Shown: positions 34,450 to 43,739 of the stretch, piece by piece
Layout: each line of letters opens with the position of its first letter
Numbering within the stretch: the stretch's first letter is position 1
NCBI GenBank assembly: GCA_021325095.1
Contig: JAJPHV010000045.1
Location: forward strand, 1-64,000
Direction: 5' to 3'
DNA: 64,000 nucleotides
From: Chloroflexota bacterium
GTDB taxonomy: Bacteria > Chloroflexota > Anaerolineae > Aggregatilineales > UBA2796
Made by a program: the position numbers and the translations under genes
The notes under the pieces: generated by a model
What the model was told of the DNA's origin: nothing
Databases searched by the model: none
The model's input: the letters and a program-made list of their open reading frames with translations, nothing else

Positions 34450-36237
34450 TCAATTGGTTGTCGGCAATGTGAAAGTAAACGTGTTGCCCCGGCCCGGCTG
34501 TACATCCACCCGGATTTCCCCACTTTGCTGCTCAACCAGCGCTTTGACCAGCGCCAGACCCAACCCATTGCCCGATGGCGTACTTTGACCGTCGCGCTGG
34601 TATGGGCGGGAGGGATGGTAGAACAGGTCAAACAGGCGACTTTGTTCCTCAGCAGTCAGTCCATCGCTGGTGTCCGAGATCGAGACGGCAATCTCGCCGC
34701 GCTGGGCGTTCGCGGCCAGGCGGACCTGACCGCCTTCGGGTGTGAAGTCGTAGGCCCAGCCAAGCAAGTTGTCCATAATCTGCTCCACGCGCACCCGATC
34801 CGCGAATAGGGGCGGCAGGTCTTCGGGGATAGACAGCGCCAACTGAATATGCTTACCTGCGTAGCGTTGCCTGACGGCGTCTGAAACGTTGAGCACAATG
34901 TCCACCAGTAACAACCGGGAACGCGCAATTTGCAACTGCCCCTGCTGGGCGCGGGCAAAATCCACCAGATCGGTGAGCAGCGCCTCGGCGATCCCAACAG
35001 CGCGACGAATGACCGCAACCGAACGCCGTTGAGCGTCGTTAAGCGAGCCGTAAAGCGCCATGTCCAGACTGTCACTATGGCTGTGAATGTTGTTCAACGG
35101 CGTGCGCAGCGCCTGGGCAATGGCTGTCAGCAGGTTCAAGCGATATTCGTCGATAGCGACAAGGCGCTCATTCTCGCGGACTGAGTCGCTGATCCGCATA
35201 CCGACTCTGGCCGCCATCTCATTAAAGGCATCGACCAACTGCACCACTGCATCTTTCGCCCGGTAAGGGGCCACCATGCGCTGTGACAGGTCACCGGCGG
35301 CCATCTTCGTGGCGCGATCCGCCATCGCCAGCAGCGGGTATGCTATCGAGCGCCCCAGAAAGAACGCCACGACGGTGGCGAACACCGCAGCCACCACGAA
35401 CCAGATGACAAGTGTACTGCTGATACTGGCTTGCGCGGCAGTGACTGCCCGGCGCGAACGCCACACAACCATCGTAGCCAGTGCGTTGCCATCTTCATCT
35501 TGAAGCGGCTTATAGGCCAGCGCGATGTTCGGATCAAGCTGGTTGAATACCATTTTGCCTTGCGCCGCGCTTTGCAGATCGGCAGGCGACGGCGTCAGAG
35601 CCTGTGCTTGCACCGAAGCAATGGGCTGTTCACCCTTATAAAAGGCCACGTCGTAGGCCGTCAGCGCTTTGATCTGATTCAGGTCGTCCGGCCCCAGCTT
35701 GCGGCCCATCAACAACAGGCCATTCGGGTCATTCCCTGCACTATCGCGGATTGCCGAAAACGAGATCAGGTAAATGTCTGGCCCGAAAGTCATCAGCAAG
35801 GTGTGGGGCTTGCCCAGCGTCAGCGCCTTGGGCAACCTATCGCCAAGCTGCCGGGCCAGTTCCTGAACTGGCCCCACCTGGAATAAAAGCCTGTCCGCGC
35901 CGCGCCATATTCCGAACGCATTCAAACTGAATGTGTTGACGGTTGATGTGGGTATATCCGGGCTGAAGTTCGCGTTAAACCAGTCCTGATCGACGGGGTC
36001 TTTTGCAACCCTGTCGTGGATTTCATCCCAATTCGAGTTATCCCTCACATTGTTTTCCAGGGTGTGCTGGATAGTGTCGAGGGCGCGGTCAACGCTGTCC
36101 AGCGCACCTTCCAGGTTATCCCGCTCGACGGCGTTCAGACTTGTGGTTGCCGCCTGGTAAGCAGTGAAGCCAAACAACAGCAATGGAATCAGCGCGATCA
36201 AGACCAACGAGAGGAGCAATCGAGTTCGCAGCGGCAT
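34450..36237 (-). CDS. CHASE4-type sensor kinase homologue lacking the phosphoacceptor His
   Basis: A 595-residue membrane protein: helix at about 5-25, CHASE4-like extracellular domain (DNLEGALDSVDRALD... WDEIHDRV region, about 30-265), second helix at about 275-298, HAMP, HisKA and HATPase_c. In the H-box the usual SHELRTPL reads AQALRTPL, so the phosphoacceptor is Gln375 (codon CAG). The N-box reads DNLLGWAYDF, with Trp in place of the Mg-binding Asn, and the G1 box reads DTSDGL instead of DTGxG; G2 (GNGLGL) is kept. I infer a signalling pseudokinase. The start is ATG 36237 because GGAGG lies five bases upstream; ATG 36249 would overlap that site. No response regulator is adjacent. Confidence 0.85.
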   Translation of the reverse strand: MPLRTRLLLSLVLIALIPLLLFGFTAYQAATTSLNAVERDNLEGALDSVDRALDTIQHTLENNVRDNSNWDEIHDRVAKDPVDQDWFNANFSPDIPTSTVNTFSLNAFGIWRGADRLLFQVGPVQELARQLGDRLPKALTLGKPHTLLMTFGPDIYLISFSAIRDSAGNDPNGLLLMGRKLGPDDLNQIKALTAYDVAFYKGEQPIASVQAQALTPSPADLQSAAQGKMVFNQLDPNIALAYKPLQDEDGNALATMVVWRSRRAVTAAQASISSTLVIWFVVAAVFATVVAFFLGRSIAYPLLAMADRATKMAAGDLSQRMVAPYRAKDAVVQLVDAFNEMAARVGMRISDSVRENERLVAIDEYRLNLLTAIAQALRTPLNNIHSHSDSLDMALYGSLNDAQRRSVAVIRRAVGIAEALLTDLVDFARAQQGQLQIARSRLLLVDIVLNVSDAVRQRYAGKHIQLALSIPEDLPPLFADRVRVEQIMDNLLGWAYDFTPEGGQVRLAANAQRGEIAVSISDTSDGLTAEEQSRLFDLFYHPSRPYQRDGQSTPSGNGLGLALVKALVEQQSGEIRVDVQPGRGNTFTFTLPTTN

Positions 36238-36457
36238 CGTATCCTCCATTCCGGCTCAACGGGCAAGGGCCTGCTCAAAATTACGAGGGAGCGACTGGAA
36301 GGGTAGTTAATACCTGTGTACCAACGAACGATAATAAACCTATTTTACGAACATTTGCGGATCGGCGATACTCGCGCTGATCGCGCCATCAGTATCTTGT
36401 TCAAAGTGCCTACCTTTTGTTAAGACAAGGGACGCATCGGGGCCGGGTCGAGGTGGT

Positions 36458-36463
36458 TATAAT
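36458..36463 (+). promoter_or_regulatory. -10 element of the pfkA gene
   Basis: A perfect TATAAT, 55 bases before the pfkA start; no good -35 at the normal distance was found. Confidence 0.4.
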
Positions 36464-36518
36464 CTACGTGAAGTGATGATGTGACAGTGCCATCCCTGTT
36501 GGCAAAAGGATGTTAACG

Positions 36519-37484
36519 ATGAAACGTATCGCCGTGATGACCAGCGGCGGTGATGCGCCGGGCATGAATCCGGCGATCCGCGCCGTCGTGCGCAGTGCTA
36601 TTGCAAACGGCATGGAAGTGTACGGCATTCGGCAGGCCTATTCGGGGCTGTTGGCCGGAGATTTCGAGCGGCTAACCAACCGCGAAGTGAGCGGCATTTT
36701 GCAGCGCGGCGGCACGATCCTTCAGACCGCCCGTAACGAGGAATTCAAGACTGCGCAGGGGCAGCGCCGTGCTCTGCGCCGTCTGAATGAGCACGGAATC
36801 GAGGGACTGGTGGTGATCGGCGGCGATGGCAGCCTGCGCGGCGCGCTGGCTTTGCATCAACAGGGCTTCCCGGTGGTCGGTATTCCAGGCAGCATCGACA
36901 ACGACATCTGGGGTACGAACATGAGCATTGGCGTGGATACCGCGCTCAACACCATCCTCGACGCCCTGGATCGTCTGCGCGACACGGCGTCCAGCCACGA
37001 ACGGGCCTTTTTGATCGAGGTCATGGGCCGCAACTGCGGCTACCTGGCGCTGATGAGCGGCATTCTGGGGGGCGCGGAACTGACGCTGATCCCGGAGCGC
37101 GATATGGAATTGGATGAGGTGGCAGCACGCCTCGAAGACGCCTATCTACGCGGAAAGAATCACGCCATCGCCGTCATTGCGGAAGGGGCCAAGCACAAAA
37201 TCGATGAGGTGGCGGAGTTCCTGAAAGGCCACAACGTCGGCTTTGAGGTGCGCATCACGATCCTGGGCCATATCCAGCGCGGGGGCAGCCCTTCGGCGTT
37301 TGATCGCCTGCTGGCGACGCGCATGGGTGTCAAGGCCATTGACTGCCTGTGCAAGGGCACGTTTGGAGTCATGGTGGGCCTGAACGGGCGTGATATGTCA
37401 CCGGTTCCTCTCGAAGAAGTGACCTCCAGGACGCGCGCTGCAAATATGGAATATTACGATCTGGCGGAGATTCTTTCCCGGTGA
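36519..37484 (+). CDS. pfkA: ATP-dependent 6-phosphofructokinase
   Basis: A 321-residue glycolytic kinase making fructose 1,6-bisphosphate. Seen motifs are TSGGDAPGMNPAIR, GGDGS, PGSIDND (catalytic Asp), EVMGRNCGYLAL and ILGHIQRGG. Gly in GGDG and in PGS, rather than GGDD and PKT of pyrophosphate-dependent enzymes, indicates ATP as phosphoryl donor. The usual Thr of PGTIDND is Ser, a conservative change known in some family branches. ATG 36519 has an AAAAGGA site at 8 bases; ATG 36510 would sit directly on that site. Single gene. Confidence 0.93.
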   Translation: MKRIAVMTSGGDAPGMNPAIRAVVRSAIANGMEVYGIRQAYSGLLAGDFERLTNREVSGILQRGGTILQTARNEEFKTAQGQRRALRRLNEHGIEGLVVIGGDGSLRGALALHQQGFPVVGIPGSIDNDIWGTNMSIGVDTALNTILDALDRLRDTASSHERAFLIEVMGRNCGYLALMSGILGGAELTLIPERDMELDEVAARLEDAYLRGKNHAIAVIAEGAKHKIDEVAEFLKGHNVGFEVRITILGHIQRGGSPSAFDRLLATRMGVKAIDCLCKGTFGVMVGLNGRDMSPVPLEEVTSRTRAANMEYYDLAEILSR

Positions 37485-37520
37485 TGGGGTGGGAGGCGAA
37501 TAGAGGGCAAAGCGCAGGCG

Positions 37521-37844
37521 TTAATCCGCCCGTGTCGGTCGCTGCGCGGCGCGCAGTGTTCGGATGTCGTCCTGCAGTGCGTCGATGATGCTCCGGTAAG
37601 CCTCTTTCATTTCGTCGTGCTCGACCCGAAGCTGTTTGAACTCTTGCAGCAGGCGCTCGAACTGGAAGGGCGAATCCACGATAAAGTCCCAATACAGGTC
37701 TACGTCTTCCAGGCTGCGCAGGCCGACGCCCATCATGATCATGCCCTCTACGCCCGACACCGCTACACCCAGGATCGGATGTTTCAGCAGGGTTTCGAGC
37801 TTTTCCCTGATTTTCTCCAATTCGTCGTCGCTGAAACTGCCCAT
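37521..37844 (-). CDS. Hypothetical protein with C-terminal coiled coil
   Basis: A 107-residue soluble protein. The middle has a Gly/Met-rich hydrophobic stretch (GVAVSGVEGMIMMGVGLRS) that is too polar at its ends for a clear membrane helix; residues 60-100 look coiled-coil (FKQLRVEHDEMKEAYRSII). I recognise no family. It stands 86 bases downstream of the CCA-adding enzyme gene, across an AT-rich gap with its own promoter likely, and converges with pfkA. Confidence 0.55.
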   Translation of the reverse strand: MGSFSDDELEKIREKLETLLKHPILGVAVSGVEGMIMMGVGLRSLEDVDLYWDFIVDSPFQFERLLQEFKQLRVEHDEMKEAYRSIIDALQDDIRTLRAAQRPTRAD

Positions 37845-37929
37845 GAATTACCTCGTTGCGCTCCGACTATATCGATATGTTGACATATATTAAAGTCGAT
37901 TATACAAAAACGGCAGAAATCGTAAACAG

Positions 37930-39453
37930 TTAAAGCGTACCATCCGGCGGTGGACTGACTTCGCGCCGGGCCAGCGCCAGTGCTTCCTCCGCAGTCTGGA
38001 TTTCACCCGCGGCCTGGGCCTCCCCGATGACGGACAGCAGACGGCCAATTTCCGGCCCTGGCTGCAAGTCGAGCGCATGGATCAGGTCGTGGCCCGTCAC
38101 CAGCGGCGGCGGCGTCACGACGGTTTCCTTCTGGTTGAAATACCCGTCAAGGAGCTTATCCACCACTTGCAGGTGAGCGATCCAATCCTGCAAGACCAGC
38201 CCCACACCAACCATAGCCAGGTAGTCGGCCTGCGTCAGCACACAGACGTCAATGCCTGTGCTGCCCGCTGCATTCCAGAAACGATAAATGGCCCGCCGCG
38301 AAACTTCCCCGGCGTTGTGCAGGTGCATGGGGCGCATGTGATGGCGCACGATGTCTGAAAGACGGCTGGTTTCCTCATTGCTCAGACGCAGCGCCGCGCC
38401 GCGCTCCCAGGCCATATCTGCGCCGACGATCTCGTGCTGGTAAAAGTGGATGTGCCCACCGACCTCGTCCACAGTGCGCGTGGCGGGCTTGCCGCAGTCG
38501 TGAAGCAGCGCAGCCAGCACCAGCAAGGCCCGCACGGTGCGCCCATTGGGGAGCGGAACCGCCAGGTGCTCTTGCAAGCGGCGGCGATAGCGATCCAGCA
38601 GGTAAACGATCATGCCATAGGCCGAGTCGGCGGCGCTGTCCTCCGTCCGCTGCGGGCTGATCGTGGTGAGCACGCCATCCAACCGTTCGACGGTGTTGAG
38701 GGTATGTTCCCACACGTCAAAGCGATGCGGCAGGCTTTGGGTGACGCCACGCATCGCCTCCACCTCCGGCACAATTAACGCCAGCAGCCCCAGCGTGTCC
38801 AGCGTGCGCAGCGCCACATGTGGGCGCGGCCCGCCGAGCATCGTCATCAGCTCATCTCGCACGCGCTCTGCCGACGCCTTCACGATCAATGGGCCGTATA
38901 GCCGGATGTCGTTGCGCGTGTCCGACTCGATAAACAGCTTGAGTGCGATACCCTGCCGCACGGCGCGCAGCGCACGTACCGGGTCCGCGCTGATCGAGTC
39001 CGGGGCGCAGCGCCGCAGCCGCTTAAAGTTCAGATCGCCAACAGCGTTCAGTGGATCGATGATCTGTTGGAGGTCGCCCTGCATCGGCACAGCCATCGCG
39101 TTGATGGTGAAGTCCCGCGCTGCCAGGTCGTCGGCCAGCGAGCCACCGCGGAAGCGAGCAATGTCGATGGTGAAGCGCTGGCCCTGGTGTTCGACAATGG
39201 CTCGCCCCACGCCCCGCTCGGCGTCCAACGGGTAATAGTCGCCGTTCAGTCGGTTGGCGACGATCTGCGCCAGCCGCCGTCCGTCCTCGGCAGTCGCAAA
39301 GTCCAGGTCGTGTACCGGACGCTGCAAGTATGCATCCCGGACCGCTCCGCCCACCAGATAAACGGGCGTGGCATTCGCCGCAAGGATCGGTTGTAGTGCC
39401 CTGACGATAGGCGGCCAATCCAGCACACGCGGGGATGGTTGCGGATTCAGCAT
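37930..39453 (-). CDS. cca: CCA tRNA nucleotidyltransferase / poly(A) polymerase-family protein with HD domain
   Basis: A 507-residue class II nucleotidyltransferase. The head has LVGGAVRDAYL then HDLDFAT (the DxD metal site) at about residues 34-54, followed by the RRD-like region ARDFTINAMA and the RNA-binding DPVRALRAVR helix. The C-terminal half carries an HD-type domain (ALLHDCGKPAT, about residues 310-330) as in bacterial CCA enzymes with phosphohydrolase activity. It adds or repairs the tRNA 3' CCA; since the window's tRNA-Asn already encodes CCA, repair may be the main role. It starts 3 bases after hpt, last gene of a five-gene minus-strand operon. Confidence 0.88.
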   Translation of the reverse strand: MLNPQPSPRVLDWPPIVRALQPILAANATPVYLVGGAVRDAYLQRPVHDLDFATAEDGRRLAQIVANRLNGDYYPLDAERGVGRAIVEHQGQRFTIDIARFRGGSLADDLAARDFTINAMAVPMQGDLQQIIDPLNAVGDLNFKRLRRCAPDSISADPVRALRAVRQGIALKLFIESDTRNDIRLYGPLIVKASAERVRDELMTMLGGPRPHVALRTLDTLGLLALIVPEVEAMRGVTQSLPHRFDVWEHTLNTVERLDGVLTTISPQRTEDSAADSAYGMIVYLLDRYRRRLQEHLAVPLPNGRTVRALLVLAALLHDCGKPATRTVDEVGGHIHFYQHEIVGADMAWERGAALRLSNEETSRLSDIVRHHMRPMHLHNAGEVSRRAIYRFWNAAGSTGIDVCVLTQADYLAMVGVGLVLQDWIAHLQVVDKLLDGYFNQKETVVTPPPLVTGHDLIHALDLQPGPEIGRLLSVIGEAQAAGEIQTAEEALALARREVSPPPDGTL

Positions 39454-39456
39454 TCC

Positions 39457-40026
39457 TCAGGAGACCTCGGCAGACGCGCCAGGCCGCGCCACACCGATGT
39501 AGGGCAGATTGCGGTACAACTCGTCCAGGTCGAGGCCATAGCCAAAGACGAACTTGTTGGGGATGTCGAAGCCGATGTAATCAATATCGACATTCACGAT
39601 GCGGCGCGATGGCTTGCTAAGAAGCGTACAAATCTTGATGCTGGCCGGGTTGCGTGCCTGCAACATACGGCGGATGTAGGCCAGGGTCGTGCCGCTGTCG
39701 ATGATATCTTCGACGATCAGGACATTCAGGCCATCGATGTTGCAACGCAGGTCCATGTCGATGCGCACGATCCCGGTGGTCTCGCGGATATTCTGACCAT
39801 AGCTGGACACCGCCAGGAAATCAATCGTGTGCGGCACAGTAATGTGGCGCATCAGGTCGGTCAGGAAGACGACACCGCCCTTCAATACGCAGGCCAGCAG
39901 CAGATTATTCACACCGGCGTAATCCCGACTGATTTGCGCTCCCAATTCGGCAATGCGTGCCTGCAAGGTCTCTTCGTCAATGAGAATCTGGTCAAGCACT
40001 TCCGAGAGCGGTTGTTCGGTAGTCAT
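39457..40026 (-). CDS. hpt: Hypoxanthine phosphoribosyltransferase
   Basis: A 189-residue purine salvage enzyme joining hypoxanthine or guanine to PRPP. The PRPP-binding motif VLIVEDIIDSGTTLAYI (about residues 108-124), LACVLKGGVVFL and the DFLAVSSYG loop identify the HPRT family. The C-terminal VFGYGLDLDELYRNLPYIG segment is the typical bacterial Hpt end. In many bacteria hpt lies next to tilS and ftsH; here it precedes the CCA-adding enzyme with a 3-base gap. Confidence 0.93.
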   Translation of the reverse strand: MTTEQPLSEVLDQILIDEETLQARIAELGAQISRDYAGVNNLLLACVLKGGVVFLTDLMRHITVPHTIDFLAVSSYGQNIRETTGIVRIDMDLRCNIDGLNVLIVEDIIDSGTTLAYIRRMLQARNPASIKICTLLSKPSRRIVNVDIDYIGFDIPNKFVFGYGLDLDELYRNLPYIGVARPGASAEVS

Positions 40027-40085
40027 TCTTCTCTACACTTTCCAGTGATCGTCCGGCATGTACAGGCAGACAGCGCCCAAAGCCC

Positions 40086-40652
40086 TCAGTGAATGGTTGG
40101 CTTCGGTGGTGGCTGTTCAGACCAGTAGCGCCGCCCGACAGTGCTGCTCAAAGCATCGAACCAATCCAGCACCATGTTTTGCAGATCGGTGGTGAATTGA
40201 ATATCGTTGTGCAGTCGTTCCGCTGTCTTGATCGAGACTTCCAGCAGCTTGCCCAACAGCAGCTTATCTTGCGTCGATAGCACGGCGCCGTGTTGGAGAG
40301 CGTAGGCCAGCACTTGCTGTGGATCGATCAGGTGGTAGCGTTCCAGGGCGTTGGCCGGAACCAGCGGCGAGATGTCAACGCCGTAACCTTCGGTGAAAGT
40401 CCGCACCACATTATTGCGCACGTCGTAATAATTGGAGCGCAATGACAGCAGCCGCAGTTGGAGGTCTTCGGCAAAATCGCGGAGCAACTGCAACTGCGGC
40501 GGGTCGCCTGCAACGTGATGCTCGACAAAGGCTACGATAGGCGCGGCGTTACCTTCTGCCAGGCAGCGATCAAACAGGTCAAGCGCGAGGATACGAAGTT
40601 GAGCTTGCTCTGCCATCTCAAACAGGTACTGCGAATTGAAGGCTCCGAGCAT
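40086..40652 (-). CDS. Hypothetical helical protein
   Basis: A 188-residue, mostly helical, soluble protein, rich in Leu and Gln, with no Cys and no recognisable motif. Its start lies 2 bases after the DUF971 gene, so it is translated from the same operon. Residues 25-70 (LFDRCLAEG, then VEHHVAGDPPQLQLLRDFAEDLQLRL) could form a coiled coil. No function can be given. Confidence 0.6.
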   Translation of the reverse strand: MLGAFNSQYLFEMAEQAQLRILALDLFDRCLAEGNAAPIVAFVEHHVAGDPPQLQLLRDFAEDLQLRLLSLRSNYYDVRNNVVRTFTEGYGVDISPLVPANALERYHLIDPQQVLAYALQHGAVLSTQDKLLLGKLLEVSIKTAERLHNDIQFTTDLQNMVLDWFDALSSTVGRRYWSEQPPPKPTIH

Positions 40653-40654
40653 CC

Positions 40655-40984
40655 TTAACGCTTCTCCGCCGGGCAGAGCCGCTTAAGGTACTCCCAGGTA
40701 TAGATGCCGGTGTGATGTCCATCATCCCAAAACGGCTGTAGCGCGTAATTGCCGACCAGTTCAAGGCTTTCGATGCCGTAAGAGCGCGCTGGTTGCAGCG
40801 CCAGAATATCTGTCGGGTCACTTTGCCGGCCCATGTTCTGGTGCCCTCCCCGACATTCTACGCACGGGCAGGCTTCCCGCAAGTGACTGAGTGGATAGGC
40901 GCAGGTCTGGTTGTCCGACCAGGTGATCACAAGCTGCCCGGCGGCCTTGTCGAGGGTGATGCTGGTCGGTTTCGGGTTGTTCAA
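40655..40984 (-). CDS. DUF971 (gamma-butyrobetaine hydroxylase-like N-terminal) domain protein
   Basis: A 109-residue stand-alone DUF971 domain. It shows the beta-rich start LDKAAGQLVITWSDNQT, the Cys pair CPCVECRG that resembles the zinc-binding site of the family, GNYALQPFWDDGHHTGIYTWEYL, and a basic end. In bacteria such single domains are often linked to iron-sulfur protein assembly genes (for example near Mrp/ApbC); none is here. It is second in the operon, 24 bases after the HhH membrane protein. Confidence 0.85.
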   Translation of the reverse strand: MNNPKPTSITLDKAAGQLVITWSDNQTCAYPLSHLREACPCVECRGGHQNMGRQSDPTDILALQPARSYGIESLELVGNYALQPFWDDGHHTGIYTWEYLKRLCPAEKR

Positions 40985-41008
40985 GTCGCTCCTCGTCGTT
41001 AGCGGGCT

Positions 41009-41431
41009 TCAGCGACGGCTGTACTGCCGCGCCTGCCCGATCCAATCCTGATTGCGAATGCGCTCGGCGCTGACCCGGCTGTTCATGCGCTGGCTGAGTT
41101 CAGCCGGGTCTTGCCGGGCCAACTGAGCGAAACTGGTGATACCCAGCTCGTTCAGGGCACGGGCGTAGCGCTCGCCAATGCCGTCGATGAGTGTCAGGTC
41201 GTCCGCTGCGTCTGGCTGCATTTCCTCGTGCTGCGTTCCTTCGGACCGCTGGCGCAGTCGTTGCTCTTCCTCGATCAACCACCAGCCGATCAGCACACTG
41301 ACTGCAAAACTGAGCAACAACAGCGCAATGTTACGGCTGAGTTGCAACAGATTGATCCGCCCCCGCAGGATGAGTCGCGTGAACTGGCGGACGACCACGA
41401 TGAGTACGACCTGACGAAGAAGTTGATCCAT
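41009..41431 (-). CDS. Membrane protein with C-terminal helix-hairpin-helix domain
   Basis: A 140-residue protein from ATG 41431, supported by GGGAGGG seven bases upstream; the longer frame from 41488 has no ribosome site. The N-terminal half has two membrane segments (about 5-22 and 32-52). The C-terminal half is a helix-hairpin-helix unit, LTLIDGIGERYARALNELGI, as in proteins that bind DNA or partner proteins. First gene of the minus-strand operon with DUF971, unknown, hpt and cca. A role tethering DNA or RNA to the membrane is only a guess. Confidence 0.65.
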   Translation of the reverse strand: MDQLLRQVVLIVVVRQFTRLILRGRINLLQLSRNIALLLLSFAVSVLIGWWLIEEEQRLRQRSEGTQHEEMQPDAADDLTLIDGIGERYARALNELGITSFAQLARQDPAELSQRMNSRVSAERIRNQDWIGQARQYSRR

Positions 41432-41567
41432 GCCCAACCCTCCCGTTAGCTCGTGCCGATCATCGATGCTATCAGTGTAGCAGTTCATACGGGTTCTGTC
41501 ACGACTCAGGCTGTGACAGTTGGGTCACACTTGGCCGAACCTGAATGAAGGTTGAGGCTGAGACGAT

Positions 41568-41594
41568 TTAGCACTCTTTCCCCTCAAGTGCTAA
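41568..41594. promoter_or_regulatory. CIRCE element 1 (HrcA operator)
   Basis: TTAGCACTC, 9 bases, then AAGTGCTAA: the CIRCE inverted repeat with one mismatch (A for G at the first base of the right arm). It lies just upstream of the groESL -35 element. HrcA binding at heat-shock promoters is established; here it implies an hrcA gene elsewhere in the genome. Confidence 0.93.
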
Positions 41595-41602
41595 AAACCC
41601 TC

Positions 41603-41630
41603 TTGACAGCCTTTCATCTCATGCTACACT
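41603..41630 (+). promoter_or_regulatory. Sigma70 promoter of groESL
   Basis: TTGACA (41603-41608), a 16-base spacer and TACACT (41625-41630) with an upstream TG (extended -10). It lies between the two CIRCE boxes. Confidence 0.8.
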
Positions 41631-41640
41631 ATAGGCAAGT

Positions 41641-41667
41641 TTAGCACTCCGCAAGGTCGAGTGCTAA
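41641..41667. promoter_or_regulatory. CIRCE element 2 (HrcA operator)
   Basis: Perfect TTAGCACTC-N9-GAGTGCTAA just after the -10 element, covering the predicted transcription start and 5' leader of groES. With element 1 it brackets the promoter. Confidence 0.97.
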
Positions 41668-41706
41668 TTCGTCTCAATCGATGTAACGATAAATAGGAGG
41701 AATTGC

Positions 41707-42003
41707 ATGGCTCTCAATTTGCGCCCGCTGGCAGATCGCGTGGTGGTTGAACCAAGCGAGGGCGAAGAAACCACGGCAGGCGGTATTCTGCTGCCCGAAA
41801 CTGCCAAAGAAAAACCCCAGCAGGGAACAATTATCGCTGCTGGCCCTGGCCGCCGTGATGACGACGGCAAGCTGGTTCCGATGGACGTGAAGGTCAACGA
41901 CAAGGTCCTGTACGCCAAGTACGCCGGAACCGAAATCAAGCTCGATGGCAAAAAGCTACTGATCCTCAAGGAAAGCGACATTCTGGCCGTTGTAACTGCC
42001 TGA
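41707..42003 (+). CDS. groES: Co-chaperonin GroES
   Basis: A 98-residue Cpn10 cap of the GroEL folding cage. The start [11 protein letters not shown], the mobile loop ([18 protein letters not shown]) and the end [16 protein letters not shown] are canonical. ATG 41707 follows AGGAGG. Preceded by two CIRCE boxes and followed after 31 bases by groEL, so it is heat-inducible through HrcA. Confidence 0.98.
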   Translation: MALNLRPLADRVVVEPSEGEETTAGGILLPETAKEKPQQGTIIAAGPGRRDDDGKLVPMDVKVNDKVLYAKYAGTEIKLDGKKLLILKESDILAVVTA

Positions 42004-42019
42004 TCGAATAAGACCATAG

Positions 42020-43672
<1,653 letters not shown>

Positions 43673-43707
43673 TAAACTCGCCCACTGGCGAGAGGCATCA
43701 GGACAAG

Positions 43708-43739
43708 GTAGAGGCCGGGAACTCCCGGCCTCTACTCAT
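43708..43739. terminator. Terminator between groEL and the convergent sulfatase gene
   Basis: A 12-bp perfect stem (43708-43719 with 43724-43735) with a 4-base loop; TCATTT follows on the plus strand. It probably serves both converging transcripts. Confidence 0.75.
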
